Assembly: GCF_014297465.1 (NCBI RefSeq)
Contig: NZ_JACORT010000005.1
Coordinates: 91,002-155,001 of the forward strand
Length of the DNA: 64,000 nucleotides
Source of the DNA: Ramlibacter cellulosilyticus
GTDB taxonomy: Bacteria; Pseudomonadota; Gammaproteobacteria; Burkholderiales; Burkholderiaceae_C
Direction of reading: 5' to 3'
In this document: in pieces, positions 41,449 to 49,692 of the stretch
Layout of the letters: every line of letters begins with the position of its first letter
How positions within the stretch are numbered: position 1 is the stretch's first letter
Notes under the pieces: generated by a model
The model's database searches: none
Seen by the model: the letters and a program-made list of their open reading frames with translations, nothing else
Told to the model about the DNA's origin: nothing
Translations under genes and position numbers: made by a program

Positions 41449-43253
41449 GCGACCGCCTCGGCGTTCGCGACCTGCTGCCGCCGCGCGAAGCGCTGCTCGC
41501 GCGCATAGGGAAAGACGTCGTGCACGTGCCCGGCGAGGATGCGCGCCTTGTGCGATTCCCAGAACGCCGGGTCGAGCAGGTCCGCGTGGTGGCGCAGGAA
41601 GACGTCGCGCACCGCGGGGTTGCCGAGCAGGAAGGGCTCGAAGGTTTCCGGGAACACGTCGCGCGGGCCGACCTTGTACCAGATCTCGCCGGAGAGCTCC
41701 TCCTCCTCGGTGCGCGCCTGCGGCACCTTGCGGAAGTTGCAGTCGGTGAGGTATTCGATCTCGTCGTAGTCGTAGAAGACGACCTTGCCGTTGCGCGTGA
41801 CGCCGAAGTTCTTCCACAGCATGTCGCCGGGGAAGATGTTCGCCGCCACGAGGTCCTTGATCGCGTTGCCGTACTCGACGACCGCGTGCTCCACCTGCTC
41901 GCTGGCGCCCGCATCGAAGGCTTCCTGCAGGTAGATGTTCAGCGGGATCATGCGCCGCTCGATGTAGAGGTGGCGGATCACCACCTCCTCGTGGCCGTCG
42001 CCGTCCCGGTCGCCGATCTCCAGCTGGCTGGGGGCGAAGCGGCGGATCTCCTCGAGCAGTTCGTCCTCGAAGCGTTCGCGCGCAAAGGCCACCAGGCTGT
42101 ACTCCAGCGTGTCGGCCATGCGGCCCACGCGGTCGTGCTGCTTCACGAGCAGGTACTTGCCTTGCACCTGCTCGCGCGTGGTGTCCTTCTGCGGCGGGAA
42201 GAAGTCCTTGATCACCTTGAACACGTAGGGGAAGGACGGCAGGTCGAACACCAGCATCACCATGCCCTTGATGCCGGGCGCGATGCGGAACTTGTCGCTG
42301 GAGTGGCGCAGGTGGTAGAGGAAGTCGCGGTAGAAGAGCGTCTTGCCCTGCTTCGCGAGGCCGAGCGCGGTGTAGAGCTCGCCCCGCGGCTTGCGCGGCA
42401 TGAGGCTGCGCAGGAACTGCACGTACGCCGCCGGGATCTCCATGTCCACCATGAAGTAGGCCCGCGCGAAGGAGAAGAGCATCAGCAGCTCGTCCTCGCC
42501 GAACAGCGCCGTGTCGATCACGAGCTTGCCTTCGCGGCCGTGCAGGATCGGCAGGGCGAAGGGCAGCTCGGAGAAGCCGTTGATGATCTTGCCGACGACG
42601 TAGGCGCCCTTGTTGCGGAAGAACAGGGACGACAGCACCTGGATCTGGAAGTTGGCCCGCAGCTTCACGTGCGACAGCCGCGCGGCGATCGCTTCCAGCA
42701 CGAAGCCGGCGTCGCGCTCCAGGTCCTCGAAGGGGCGGGCCAGGCGGAAGTTGTGGACGATGCGCACCAGCTCGTCGCGGAGCGTCTCGCGCGTCGGATA
42801 GTAGGAGCGGTACGTGGGCGTGGCCGCCGGCTCGGAGTTCTCGATGTACTCCGTGCTGACCGCCGGCCGCACGAAGATGAAGTCGTTGTGGAAGTAGGTC
42901 CGGTGCAGGATCTTGGTGGTGACCGTGTTGAAGAAGGTCTCCGCCAGCTCCGGCTGGTGGTGGTCGACGAGCAGCCCGATGTAGTGCAGCTTGACCTGGT
43001 GCCACACCTCCATGGATTGCTGGCCGGCCTTGAACTCCTTTTCCAGCCGCTGCACCGCCTCCTTCACGCGCAGGTCGTAGAACTCGATGCGCTCGCGCTG
43101 GGCGCGCTGCTGGCCGTGCCAGTCGGCCGTCTCGAAGCGGTGCTTGGCGCGCGCGGACTCGCTGCGGAACAGCTGGTAGTGCCGGTTGAAGCCATCGAGC
43201 ATCGCCTTGGCGATGTCGAAGGCTTGCGGCGCATCCAGGCGTTCCGGGAACAT
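41445..43253 (-). CDS. aceK: isocitrate dehydrogenase kinase/phosphatase
   Basis: A 602-residue bifunctional enzyme that phosphorylates isocitrate dehydrogenase to divert carbon to the glyoxylate bypass and dephosphorylates it to restore the TCA cycle. Family regions are the N-terminal regulatory part ([26 protein letters not shown]), the nucleotide-binding [14 protein letters not shown], and the YDYDEIEYL active-site segment. Length fits. A downstream overlap couples it to an unknown membrane protein. The glyoxylate genes aceA/aceB are not in the window. Confidence 0.97.
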   Translation of the reverse strand: MFPERLDAPQAFDIAKAMLDGFNRHYQLFRSESARAKHRFETADWHGQQRAQRERIEFYDLRVKEAVQRLEKEFKAGQQSMEVWHQVKLHYIGLLVDHHQPELAETFFNTVTTKILHRTYFHNDFIFVRPAVSTEYIENSEPAATPTYRSYYPTRETLRDELVRIVHNFRLARPFEDLERDAGFVLEAIAARLSHVKLRANFQIQVLSSLFFRNKGAYVVGKIINGFSELPFALPILHGREGKLVIDTALFGEDELLMLFSFARAYFMVDMEIPAAYVQFLRSLMPRKPRGELYTALGLAKQGKTLFYRDFLYHLRHSSDKFRIAPGIKGMVMLVFDLPSFPYVFKVIKDFFPPQKDTTREQVQGKYLLVKQHDRVGRMADTLEYSLVAFARERFEDELLEEIRRFAPSQLEIGDRDGDGHEEVVIRHLYIERRMIPLNIYLQEAFDAGASEQVEHAVVEYGNAIKDLVAANIFPGDMLWKNFGVTRNGKVVFYDYDEIEYLTDCNFRKVPQARTEEEELSGEIWYKVGPRDVFPETFEPFLLGNPAVRDVFLRHHADLLDPAFWESHKARILAGHVHDVFPYAREQRFARRQQVANAEAVA

Positions 43254-43260
43254 GGTCCTG

Positions 43261-43920
43261 CTAGGGGCGCGCCCGGGCGGCGATCACGCCTTCGACGGCG
43301 GCGCGGTAGGTGGGCTCGATCGCGTCGGTGCTGGCGACGGTCATGTGCAGGTCCTGCAGCAGGCCGTCGTGCACGCCGAAGGCCCAGCCGTGGATGCTGA
43401 CCTTCTGGCCCTTGGCCCAGGCGTCCATCATCACCGTGCTGACCGAGAGGTTCACCACCTGCTCGATCACGTTGAGGTCGACGAGCGCGTCGCCCCGCTG
43501 CTCGGGGGCCATGTTGTCCAGGAGGCCGCGGTGCCGGTCGCGCACGTCCTGGATGTGGCGGATCCAGTTGTCGGCCAGGCCGACGCGCGTGTTGTTCAGC
43601 GCGGCGAGCACGCCGCCGCAGCCGTAGTGGCCGACCACCATGATGTGCTCCACCTTGAGCATGTCCACGGCGAACTGCACGGTGGACAGCGCATTGAGGT
43701 CGGAGTGCACGATCACGTTGGCGACGTTGCGGTGCACGAAGACCTCGCCCGGGTCCAGGCCGGTGATCTGGTTCGCGGGCACCCGGCTGTCGGAACAGCC
43801 GATCCACATGAACTTGGGCTTCTGCTGCTTGGTCAGGCTGCTGAAGAAGCCGGGGCGGTCGCGCTCCATCTGCGCGGCCCATGCGCGGTTGTGGGCGAAG
43901 AGGTCATTGACGGATGGCAT
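43261..43920 (-). CDS. can: beta-class carbonic anhydrase
   Basis: A 219-residue zinc enzyme interconverting CO2 and bicarbonate. Zinc ligands are Cys42 and Asp44 or water (GCSDSRVP), His98 and Cys101 (GHYGCGG). The layout is that of the E. coli Can type, and the length is normal. It ends eight bases before aceK on the same strand. Confidence 0.96.
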   Translation of the reverse strand: MPSVNDLFAHNRAWAAQMERDRPGFFSSLTKQQKPKFMWIGCSDSRVPANQITGLDPGEVFVHRNVANVIVHSDLNALSTVQFAVDMLKVEHIMVVGHYGCGGVLAALNNTRVGLADNWIRHIQDVRDRHRGLLDNMAPEQRGDALVDLNVIEQVVNLSVSTVMMDAWAKGQKVSIHGWAFGVHDGLLQDLHMTVASTDAIEPTYRAAVEGVIAARARP

Positions 43921-43988
43921 GGGCACATTCTCCCGGATGGGCGCGGTCTGTAGAACCACCTACGGGCTTTCCCCCTGCGGCGGCCCGC

Positions 43989-45170
43989 CTACATGGTCTC
44001 GGCGAACAGTTCGCGACCGATGAGCATGCGGCGGATCTCGCTGGTGCCGGCGCCGATCTCGTACAGCTTGGCGTCGCGCCAGAGGCGGCCGAGCGGGTAC
44101 TCGTTGATGTAGCCGTTGCCGCCGTAGATCTGGATGCCCTCGCCCGCCATCCAGGTCGCCTTCTCGGCGCACCAGAGGATGACGGAAGCGCAGTCCTTGC
44201 GCACCTGGCGCACGTGCTCGGTACCGAGCTTGTCCAGGTTCTTGCCCACCGTGTACGTGAAAGCGCGCGCGGCCTGCAGTACCGTGTACATGTCCGCGAC
44301 CTTGCCCTGGATCAGCTGGAACTCGCCGATGCTCTGGCCGAACTGCTTGCGGTCGTGGATGTACGGCACCACGTTGTCCATCACCGCCTGCATGATGCCG
44401 ATCGGGCCCGCGGCCAGCACGGCGCGCTCGTAGTCGAGGCCGCTCATGAGGACCTTCGCGCCCCCGTTGAGCGCGCCGAGCACGTTCTCCGCCGGCACTT
44501 CGACGTCCTGGAAGACGAGCTCGCCCGTGTGGCTGCCGCGCATGCCGAGCTTGTCGAGCTTCTGCGCGATGGAAAAGCCCTTCATGCCTTTCTCGATCAG
44601 GAAGGCGGTGACGCCGCGCGCGCCCAGCTCCGGTTCGGTCTTGGCGTAGACCACCAGCGTGTCGGCGTCGGGGCCGTTGGTGATCCACATCTTGTTGCCG
44701 TTCAGGACGTAGTAGCCGCCCTTGTCCTCGGCCTTCAGCTTCATGGAGATCACGTCGCTGCCCGCGCCCGGCTCGCTCATCGCGAGAGCGCCCACGTGCT
44801 CGCCGGAAATGAGTTTCGGGAGGTACTTCTTCTTCTGCGCCTCGGTGCCGTTGCGCTTGATCTGGTTCACGCACAGGTTGCTGTGCGCGCCGTAGGAGAG
44901 GCCCACCGATGCGGACGCGCGCGAGATCTCCTCCATCGCCAGCATGTGCGCGAGGTAACCCATGTTGGCGCCGCCGTATTCCTCGGGCACCGTGATGCCC
45001 AGCACCCCGATCTCGCCCATCTTGCGCCACAGGTCCATCGGGAACTGGTCGGTGCGGTCGATCTCCGCGGCGCGCGGCGCGATCTCGCTCTGGGCGAACT
45101 GGTGCACGGTGTCGCGCAGGGCCTCGAGGTCTTCGCCGAGGCCGAAGTCCAGGCCGGGTAGCTGCTGCAT
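43989..45170 (-). CDS. liuA: isovaleryl-CoA dehydrogenase
   Basis: A 393-residue acyl-CoA dehydrogenase of the isovaleryl-CoA type, the step from isovaleryl-CoA to 3-methylcrotonyl-CoA in leucine breakdown. The evidence is the catalytic Glu on helix G in [12 protein letters not shown], and [13 protein letters not shown] at the C-terminus where most acyl-CoA dehydrogenases carry the Glu. AAGGAGA precedes the start. A thioesterase and a LiuR-like regulator with its operators lie immediately upstream. The remaining liu genes (carboxylase, hydratase, lyase) are not in the window. Confidence 0.93.
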   Translation of the reverse strand: MQQLPGLDFGLGEDLEALRDTVHQFAQSEIAPRAAEIDRTDQFPMDLWRKMGEIGVLGITVPEEYGGANMGYLAHMLAMEEISRASASVGLSYGAHSNLCVNQIKRNGTEAQKKKYLPKLISGEHVGALAMSEPGAGSDVISMKLKAEDKGGYYVLNGNKMWITNGPDADTLVVYAKTEPELGARGVTAFLIEKGMKGFSIAQKLDKLGMRGSHTGELVFQDVEVPAENVLGALNGGAKVLMSGLDYERAVLAAGPIGIMQAVMDNVVPYIHDRKQFGQSIGEFQLIQGKVADMYTVLQAARAFTYTVGKNLDKLGTEHVRQVRKDCASVILWCAEKATWMAGEGIQIYGGNGYINEYPLGRLWRDAKLYEIGAGTSEIRRMLIGRELFAETM

Positions 45171-45186
45171 GCTTGTCTCCTTGGGA

Positions 45187-45648
45187 TCAGTGCCGGATGC
45201 CCGCGCGTCCGGTGATGGTCATGAGAGTGGCCGTCATGGTGGCGACCAGCTTCTCGCCGCCCTCGTGGTGCGCATAGGCGCGGCCCTCGGCCACGGTGAT
45301 CGTGCGGCCCGGCTTGAGCACCAGGCCTTCCATGCGGAAGCGCTCGCCCTGCGCGGGCGCGAGCAGGTTGATCTTGTATTCGATGGTGAGCACGCCGGCG
45401 TCGGCGGGCATCAGCGTCGCGGCCGCGTACCCGCACGCGGAGTCGAGCGCGGTGGCCACCATGCCTGCGTGGAGGAAGCCATGCTGCTGCGTGAGCGCCT
45501 GCTGCCAGGGCAGCTCGATCACGGCGCGACCGGGCGCGACCTCGGCCAGCGTGGCGCCTATCGTGTGCATCGCCCCCTGTTTCGCGAAGCTGGCGCGGAC
45601 GCGTTCTTCGAAGGCGGGATCCTGCGGTTCGGGGCGGTGGGCGGCCAT
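45187..45648 (-). CDS. PaaI-family hotdog thioesterase
   Basis: A 153-residue hotdog-fold acyl-CoA thioesterase with the HGFLHAGM active-site segment and a central [11 protein letters not shown] strand. It would hydrolyse a CoA thioester, here probably related to branched-chain acyl-CoA given its place between the LiuR-like gene and liuA. A LiuR-like operator lies just upstream of the ATG, with essentially no room for a normal leader or Shine-Dalgarno. Confidence 0.88.
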   Translation of the reverse strand: MAAHRPEPQDPAFEERVRASFAKQGAMHTIGATLAEVAPGRAVIELPWQQALTQQHGFLHAGMVATALDSACGYAAATLMPADAGVLTIEYKINLLAPAQGERFRMEGLVLKPGRTITVAEGRAYAHHEGGEKLVATMTATLMTITGRAGIRH

Positions 45649-45655
45649 GGCGGGT

Positions 45656-45681
45656 AATTGACGTTTACGTCAACGTCAATT
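45656..45681. promoter_or_regulatory. LiuR-like operator 1
   Basis: Palindrome with 10-bp arms AATTGACGTT (45656-45665) and AACGTCAATT (45672-45681) around a 6-bp centre. It overlaps the liuR-like gene's stop and lies 8 bp from the thioesterase ATG, so binding would control the thioesterase/liuA transcript. It resembles the TTTACGTxAACGT-type motif reported for LiuR regulators of leucine catabolism. Confidence 0.8.
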
Positions 45682-46108
45682 ATGCCCGGACCTTGTCCGC
45701 CTTGTCCTTTTCCAGCCGCGCCAGCAGGGAACGGGCCTCGCGCTCGTGGGTGCGCACCTCGTCCAGGTTGGCCTGCAGCTCGGCGAGCTGCTCCTCCAGC
45801 TGCTGCCGGTGCTGCGCGAGGATGGTGAGGAACTTGCGCAGCTGCGGCCCCGTGTCGCGCGGGCTGTCGTACATCTCGATGATGTCCTTCGCCTCGGTCA
45901 GCGACAGGCCCAGTCGCTTGGCGCGCAGGGTGAGCTTCAGGCGCGTGCGGTCGCGCGGGCTGTAGATGCGGTTGCGGCCGCCGGGACCGGACCGGGCGGG
46001 CTGCAGCAGGCCCATGTCCTCGTAGAAGCGGATCGCCCGCGTGGTGAGGTCGAACTCGCGGGCCAGGTCGCTGATCGTGTAGGTCGTGTTGGGATGCGTG
46101 GCGGCCAT
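45680..46108 (-). CDS. liuR: MerR-family regulator, LiuR-like
   Basis: A 142-residue MerR-type regulator: winged helix-turn-helix (YTISDLAREFDLTTRAIRFYEDMGLL, residues about 10-35) with the GGRNRIYS wing, followed by a long coiled-coil dimerisation helix (about 85-140). It has no cysteine-rich metal loop, which fits an acyl-CoA-responsive LiuR rather than a metal sensor. Family members control leucine/isovalerate genes. The two flanking palindromes (45656-45681, 46170-46190) share a 21-bp identical core, supporting control of its own gene and both neighbours. Confidence 0.88.
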   Translation of the reverse strand: MAATHPNTTYTISDLAREFDLTTRAIRFYEDMGLLQPARSGPGGRNRIYSPRDRTRLKLTLRAKRLGLSLTEAKDIIEMYDSPRDTGPQLRKFLTILAQHRQQLEEQLAELQANLDEVRTHEREARSLLARLEKDKADKVRA

Positions 46109-46161
46109 GGTCTTGTACGGCAGGGGACAGCGGCGCCCGCGGGGGCTGCCTACAATGGCCG

Positions 46162-46190
46162 ATTACATCTGACGTTTACGTCAACGTCAA
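46162..46190 (-). promoter_or_regulatory. liuR promoter with LiuR-like operator 2
   Basis: On the minus strand TTGACG (46190-46185) and TGTAAT (46167-46162) are spaced by 17 bp and form a sigma-70-like promoter for the regulator. The operator core (46170-46190), identical over 21 bp to operator 1, covers its -35 and spacer, the usual place for a MerR-type regulator. The same element lies 10 bp upstream of the divergent metallo-hydrolase gene. Confidence 0.7.
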
Positions 46191-46200
46191 CGGGGCGCCC

Positions 46201-47271
46201 ATGAACCTCCTGGAACGCGAACTGCAGTACCCCCTGGGCGACACCCTGCCCGGGCCCGGCACGACCATCGAGCTCGCCCCCGGCGTGCGCTGGATCCGCA
46301 TGGCCCTGCCCTTCGCGCTGGACCACATCAACCTCTGGCTGCTGCGCGACCGGCTGGACGGCCGCGAAGGCTGGACGGTGGTGGACTGCTGCATCACGCA
46401 CGACGCGTCGAAGGCCCAGTGGGAGCAGGTGTTCGCGCACGAGCTGGAAGGCCTGCCCATCGTGCGCGTCGTGGTCACGCACATGCACCCGGACCACATC
46501 GGCCTGGCGCACTGGCTGTGCGAGCGCTGGAGCACGCCGGAACACGAGTGCCGCCTGTGGATCAGCGCGACGGACTACCACGCCGCCCGACTCGCGACAC
46601 AGAGCACCACCGCCTTCGGCGGCGAAGGCGCGGCACGCTTCTTCGCGTCCCACGGCCTGGCCGACCCGGAGTCGCTGGAGAAGATCCGCGGCCGGGCGAA
46701 CTACTTCCCCGGCCTCGTGCCCGCGCTGCCGCCGCGCTACCGGCGCATGCAGGACGGCGACCTGCTCGCGATCGGCGGGCGCAGCTGGCGCTGCATCAGC
46801 GGGTACGGGCACGCGCCGGAGCACATCTCGCTGTACTGCGAGGACGTCGACGTGTTGATCAGCGGCGACATGATGCTGCCGCGGATCTCCACCAACGTGA
46901 GCGTCTACGAGATGGAGCCGGAGGCGAACTCGTTGGCGCTGTTCCTTGCGTCGATCGACAAGTTCCGGCCGCTGCCGCCGGACACGCTGGTGCTGCCTTC
47001 GCACGGCAAGCCCTTCCGCGGGCTGCAAACGCGCATCCGCCAGCTGCACGAGCACCACCGCGAGCGCCTCGACGAGGTGATGGCCGCGAGCCGCGACCAG
47101 CCGGTGTCCGCCTGGGACATCCTGCCGATCCTGTTCAAGCGCAAGCTGGACCTGCACCAGACGACCTTCGCGATGGGCGAGTCGGTGGCGCACCTGCATG
47201 CGCTGTGGCATGCGGGCAAGATGCGGCGGACGAAGGATGCGGAAGGGGTGTGGCGCTTCGGGCCGGTGTGA
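46201..47271 (+). CDS. metallo-beta-lactamase-fold hydrolase
   Basis: A 356-residue MBL-fold protein with the zinc-binding THMHPDHIG motif near residues 98-106, later His and Asp ligands in GYGHAPEHIS and ISGDMMLPR, and a C-terminal winged-helix-like tail (VAHLHALWHAGKMRR). The layout resembles glyoxalase II-like thioesterases. Divergent placement from the LiuR-like gene, with the operator 10 bp before its ATG, suggests a role in CoA-ester metabolism. Substrate unproven. Confidence 0.88.
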   Translation: MNLLERELQYPLGDTLPGPGTTIELAPGVRWIRMALPFALDHINLWLLRDRLDGREGWTVVDCCITHDASKAQWEQVFAHELEGLPIVRVVVTHMHPDHIGLAHWLCERWSTPEHECRLWISATDYHAARLATQSTTAFGGEGAARFFASHGLADPESLEKIRGRANYFPGLVPALPPRYRRMQDGDLLAIGGRSWRCISGYGHAPEHISLYCEDVDVLISGDMMLPRISTNVSVYEMEPEANSLALFLASIDKFRPLPPDTLVLPSHGKPFRGLQTRIRQLHEHHRERLDEVMAASRDQPVSAWDILPILFKRKLDLHQTTFAMGESVAHLHALWHAGKMRRTKDAEGVWRFGPV

Positions 47272-47278
47272 GCAACGC

Positions 47279-47380
47279 CGGGGTGCGCTGTCGCGCAACC
47301 CAGCCTACCGGCCCCGAAGAGGAGCAGGGCCTCGAATTACGCGGATTTCGTAGGCTGGGTTGCGCGCAGCGCACCCCAGC
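47279..47380. repeat. inverted repeat family B copy 3
   Basis: Arms 47279-47308 and 47350-47380 match the family B arms at 15029/15165 and 18805/18873 with a few changes (GCTGTCGCGC in place of GCTTCGCGC on the left). The 41-bp loop is unrelated sequence. It lies between two convergent genes. Confidence 0.88.
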
Positions 47381-47389
47381 ATGCCGCCC

Positions 47390-48289
47390 TCACCACGCCG
47401 GCAGCGGCTCGTCCTTGAGCTGCCCGCGCAGCTCCGAGTAATTCGGCACCACGGTCTTCACCGTCTCCCAGAACCGCGGGCTGTGGTCCATCACCCGCAG
47501 GTGGCTCAGTTCGTGCGCCACCACGTAGTCGATCACCGGCAGGCGGAAGTGCACCAGCCGCCAGTTCAGGCGGATCGATCCGTCACTGTGTGCCGTGCCC
47601 CAGAGCGTGCCGGCGCTGGAGAGCGTCAGCTTGCGCCATTGCACCTTCAGCTGCGGCGCATAGTGGTTCAAACGCTCGACGAACAAGGCCTTCGCCTGGC
47701 GCATCAACCAGGCCTGCACCGCGTCGCGGATCTGCGCCGGCTGCGCCGTGTGCGGCAGGCCGATGTGCAGCGTGTGGCGGGCGACGCCGGGCAAGGTGCT
47801 CGTGTCGGTGCGCAGCAGCCCGCCCACGTCCTGCCGCGGGTCCAGAACCAGGATCACCTGCTCGCCGAGATAGGGAAAGGTGGCGCCGTCGGCCCAGGTG
47901 ATGCGCGCCGCCTCGATGCGCTCCTGGCGCTCGCGTGCCGCTTCCAGCTTGTTGACGATCCAGCGCGCCTTGCTGCGCGTGGCCTGCTCCACTTCGCCGA
48001 TGGGCACCCAGCGGGGCGCGCTGACGACCAGGCCCTCGGGACCGACGGCGAAGCCGATGTTCTTGCGCTTGGCGCGGCGGAATTCGTAGGCGACGACCAC
48101 CTCGCCGAGGCGGATCTCGCGGTTCGCGTCCGGATGGCGGAAGGCCGTCGGCGCGAGCAGCGGCTCGATCGGCTCGCCGGGGACGGACTCGAGGTCCTCG
48201 GTGGGGACGACGAGTGCGGGCTTCGCCGCGGGAGGGACCGGTTTCGGCTCGTCGAACAGGTCGAGGAGGAGCTGAAACGGCGACTGCAT
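47390..48289 (-). CDS. YgjP-like M48-type metallopeptidase (DUF45)
   Basis: A 299-residue protein of the YgjP/WLM family with the zinc motif HELSHL (HExxH form) and a downstream His in MDHSPRFWE. An N-terminal basic/beta-rich region (RRAKRKNIGFAVGPEGLVVSAP) is typical. The biological substrate is unknown. Its C-terminus ends PLPAW. Confidence 0.92.
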   Translation of the reverse strand: MQSPFQLLLDLFDEPKPVPPAAKPALVVPTEDLESVPGEPIEPLLAPTAFRHPDANREIRLGEVVVAYEFRRAKRKNIGFAVGPEGLVVSAPRWVPIGEVEQATRSKARWIVNKLEAARERQERIEAARITWADGATFPYLGEQVILVLDPRQDVGGLLRTDTSTLPGVARHTLHIGLPHTAQPAQIRDAVQAWLMRQAKALFVERLNHYAPQLKVQWRKLTLSSAGTLWGTAHSDGSIRLNWRLVHFRLPVIDYVVAHELSHLRVMDHSPRFWETVKTVVPNYSELRGQLKDEPLPAW

Positions 48290-48332
48290 GGGGCGCGATT
48301 CTACGGGCGCACCCCATGCCCCGCCAAGGCGC

Positions 48333-49097
48333 TCAGGCTTCCGCGACCTGCTTTTTTTCCTCGTGCGCGTAGGCTTCGGGGTCGAGGCGGCGCATCTCCG
48401 ACTCGATCCACTCCTGCACCTCCTGCATCAGGCCCTCCGGCGTGCGGCCCTCGCTGGGAATCGGCTTGCCGATCGAGACGTCGCAGATCCCCGGGTGCTT
48501 CACGAAGGCCTTGCGCGGCCAGACCTTGGCCGAGGCCACGGCGATCGGGATCACGGGCGCGCCCGTGGCGATCGCGAGGCGCGTGCCGCCGGTCTTGTAC
48601 GTGCCGACCTTGCCGCGCGGGATGCGCGTGCCTTCGGGGAACATGATCACCCACACGCCTTGCGCCAGGAGCCGCTTGCCCTGCTCCACGACCTTGTTGA
48701 AGGCCTGCGTGCGCTGGCTGCGGTCGATGTGGATCATGTCCATGCGCCCGATCGCCCAGCCGAAGAAGGGGATGTAGATCAGCTCGCGCTTGAACACATA
48801 GGCGAGCGGATGCGGCATCAGCGTGGGGATCAGGAAGGTCTCCAGCGTCGACTGGTGCTTCACGAGCAGGATCGCGGGGCTGGTCTTGCCTTGCGGCAGG
48901 TTCTCCATGCCGGTGACGCGCACCTGCACGCCGCACAGGATGCGCAGGCCGTCGATCTGCCACGACAGCCAGCGCTCGGCCTTCCAGTACATGGCCTCGC
49001 CGCTGGCCCACAGGGAAGACAGCACCATCCAGATCCCCCACGGGATGACGGTGACCAGCATCCAGAGGCCATGCAGGAGCGAACGGAGCAGGGACAT
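48333..49097 (-). CDS. plsC: 1-acyl-sn-glycerol-3-phosphate acyltransferase
   Basis: A 254-residue inner-membrane acyltransferase making phosphatidic acid from lysophosphatidic acid. Motif I is KHQSTLE (HxxxxE/D) and motif III is FPEGTRIPRG; two N-terminal hydrophobic helices anchor it. AAGGAA precedes the ATG. It is followed on the same strand by gmhB upstream, consistent with an envelope gene group. Confidence 0.94.
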   Translation of the reverse strand: MSLLRSLLHGLWMLVTVIPWGIWMVLSSLWASGEAMYWKAERWLSWQIDGLRILCGVQVRVTGMENLPQGKTSPAILLVKHQSTLETFLIPTLMPHPLAYVFKRELIYIPFFGWAIGRMDMIHIDRSQRTQAFNKVVEQGKRLLAQGVWVIMFPEGTRIPRGKVGTYKTGGTRLAIATGAPVIPIAVASAKVWPRKAFVKHPGICDVSIGKPIPSEGRTPEGLMQEVQEWIESEMRRLDPEAYAHEEKKQVAEA

Positions 49098-49112
49098 CGA
49101 TTCCTTTCGAGT

Positions 49113-49682
49113 TCAGGCGACCGGCTTGGGTGCCGGCGCGCGAGCGATCAGCCAGTCGGCGAACGCGGCGAGGTCCTGGTGGGCCCGCGTGCCTTCGGGG
49201 TAGCCCTCGGGCAGCGGCTTGCCGCGCAATGGCTCCGCCTTGCCCGTGAGCACCAGGTGCGGCTGGCAGCCGACGGCGACGCCGGCCTGCAGGTCGCGCG
49301 GCGTGTCGCCGACCACGTGCGTGGTGCGCAGGTCCACGCCGAAGCGCTCGCCGATCTGCTCGAACAGGCCCGGCAGCGGCTTGCGGCACTGGCAGTTGTC
49401 GTCGGGCGTGTGCGGGCAGTAGAAGACCGCGTCGATGCGACCGCCCAGCGCCGCGAGCGCCTTGTGCATCTTGGCGTGGATCGCGTTGAGCGAACCGACG
49501 TCGAAGAGCCCGCGACCGAGGCCGGACTGGTTGGACGCCACGGCGACGTGCCAGCCCGCGTGGTTCAGGCGCGCGATGGCTTCCAGCGCGCCCGGCAGCG
49601 GCTGCCACTCGTCCGGCGACTTGATGAACTCGTCGCTGTCGACGTTGATGGTGCCGTCGCGGTCCAGGATGACGAGCTTCAT
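49113..49682 (-). CDS. gmhB: D,D-heptose 1,7-bisphosphate 7-phosphatase
   Basis: A 189-residue HAD phosphatase of ADP-heptose synthesis for lipopolysaccharide core. The nucleophile and acid are Asp7 and Asp9 in ILDRDGTIN. The zinc-binding cysteine cluster is YCPHTPDDNCQCRKP, and GDTPRDLQAG carries the metal acids. It lies 10 bp after glyS on the same strand. Confidence 0.96.
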   Translation of the reverse strand: MKLVILDRDGTINVDSDEFIKSPDEWQPLPGALEAIARLNHAGWHVAVASNQSGLGRGLFDVGSLNAIHAKMHKALAALGGRIDAVFYCPHTPDDNCQCRKPLPGLFEQIGERFGVDLRTTHVVGDTPRDLQAGVAVGCQPHLVLTGKAEPLRGKPLPEGYPEGTRAHQDLAAFADWLIARAPAPKPVA

Positions 49683-49692
49683 GGGGGCGTCC

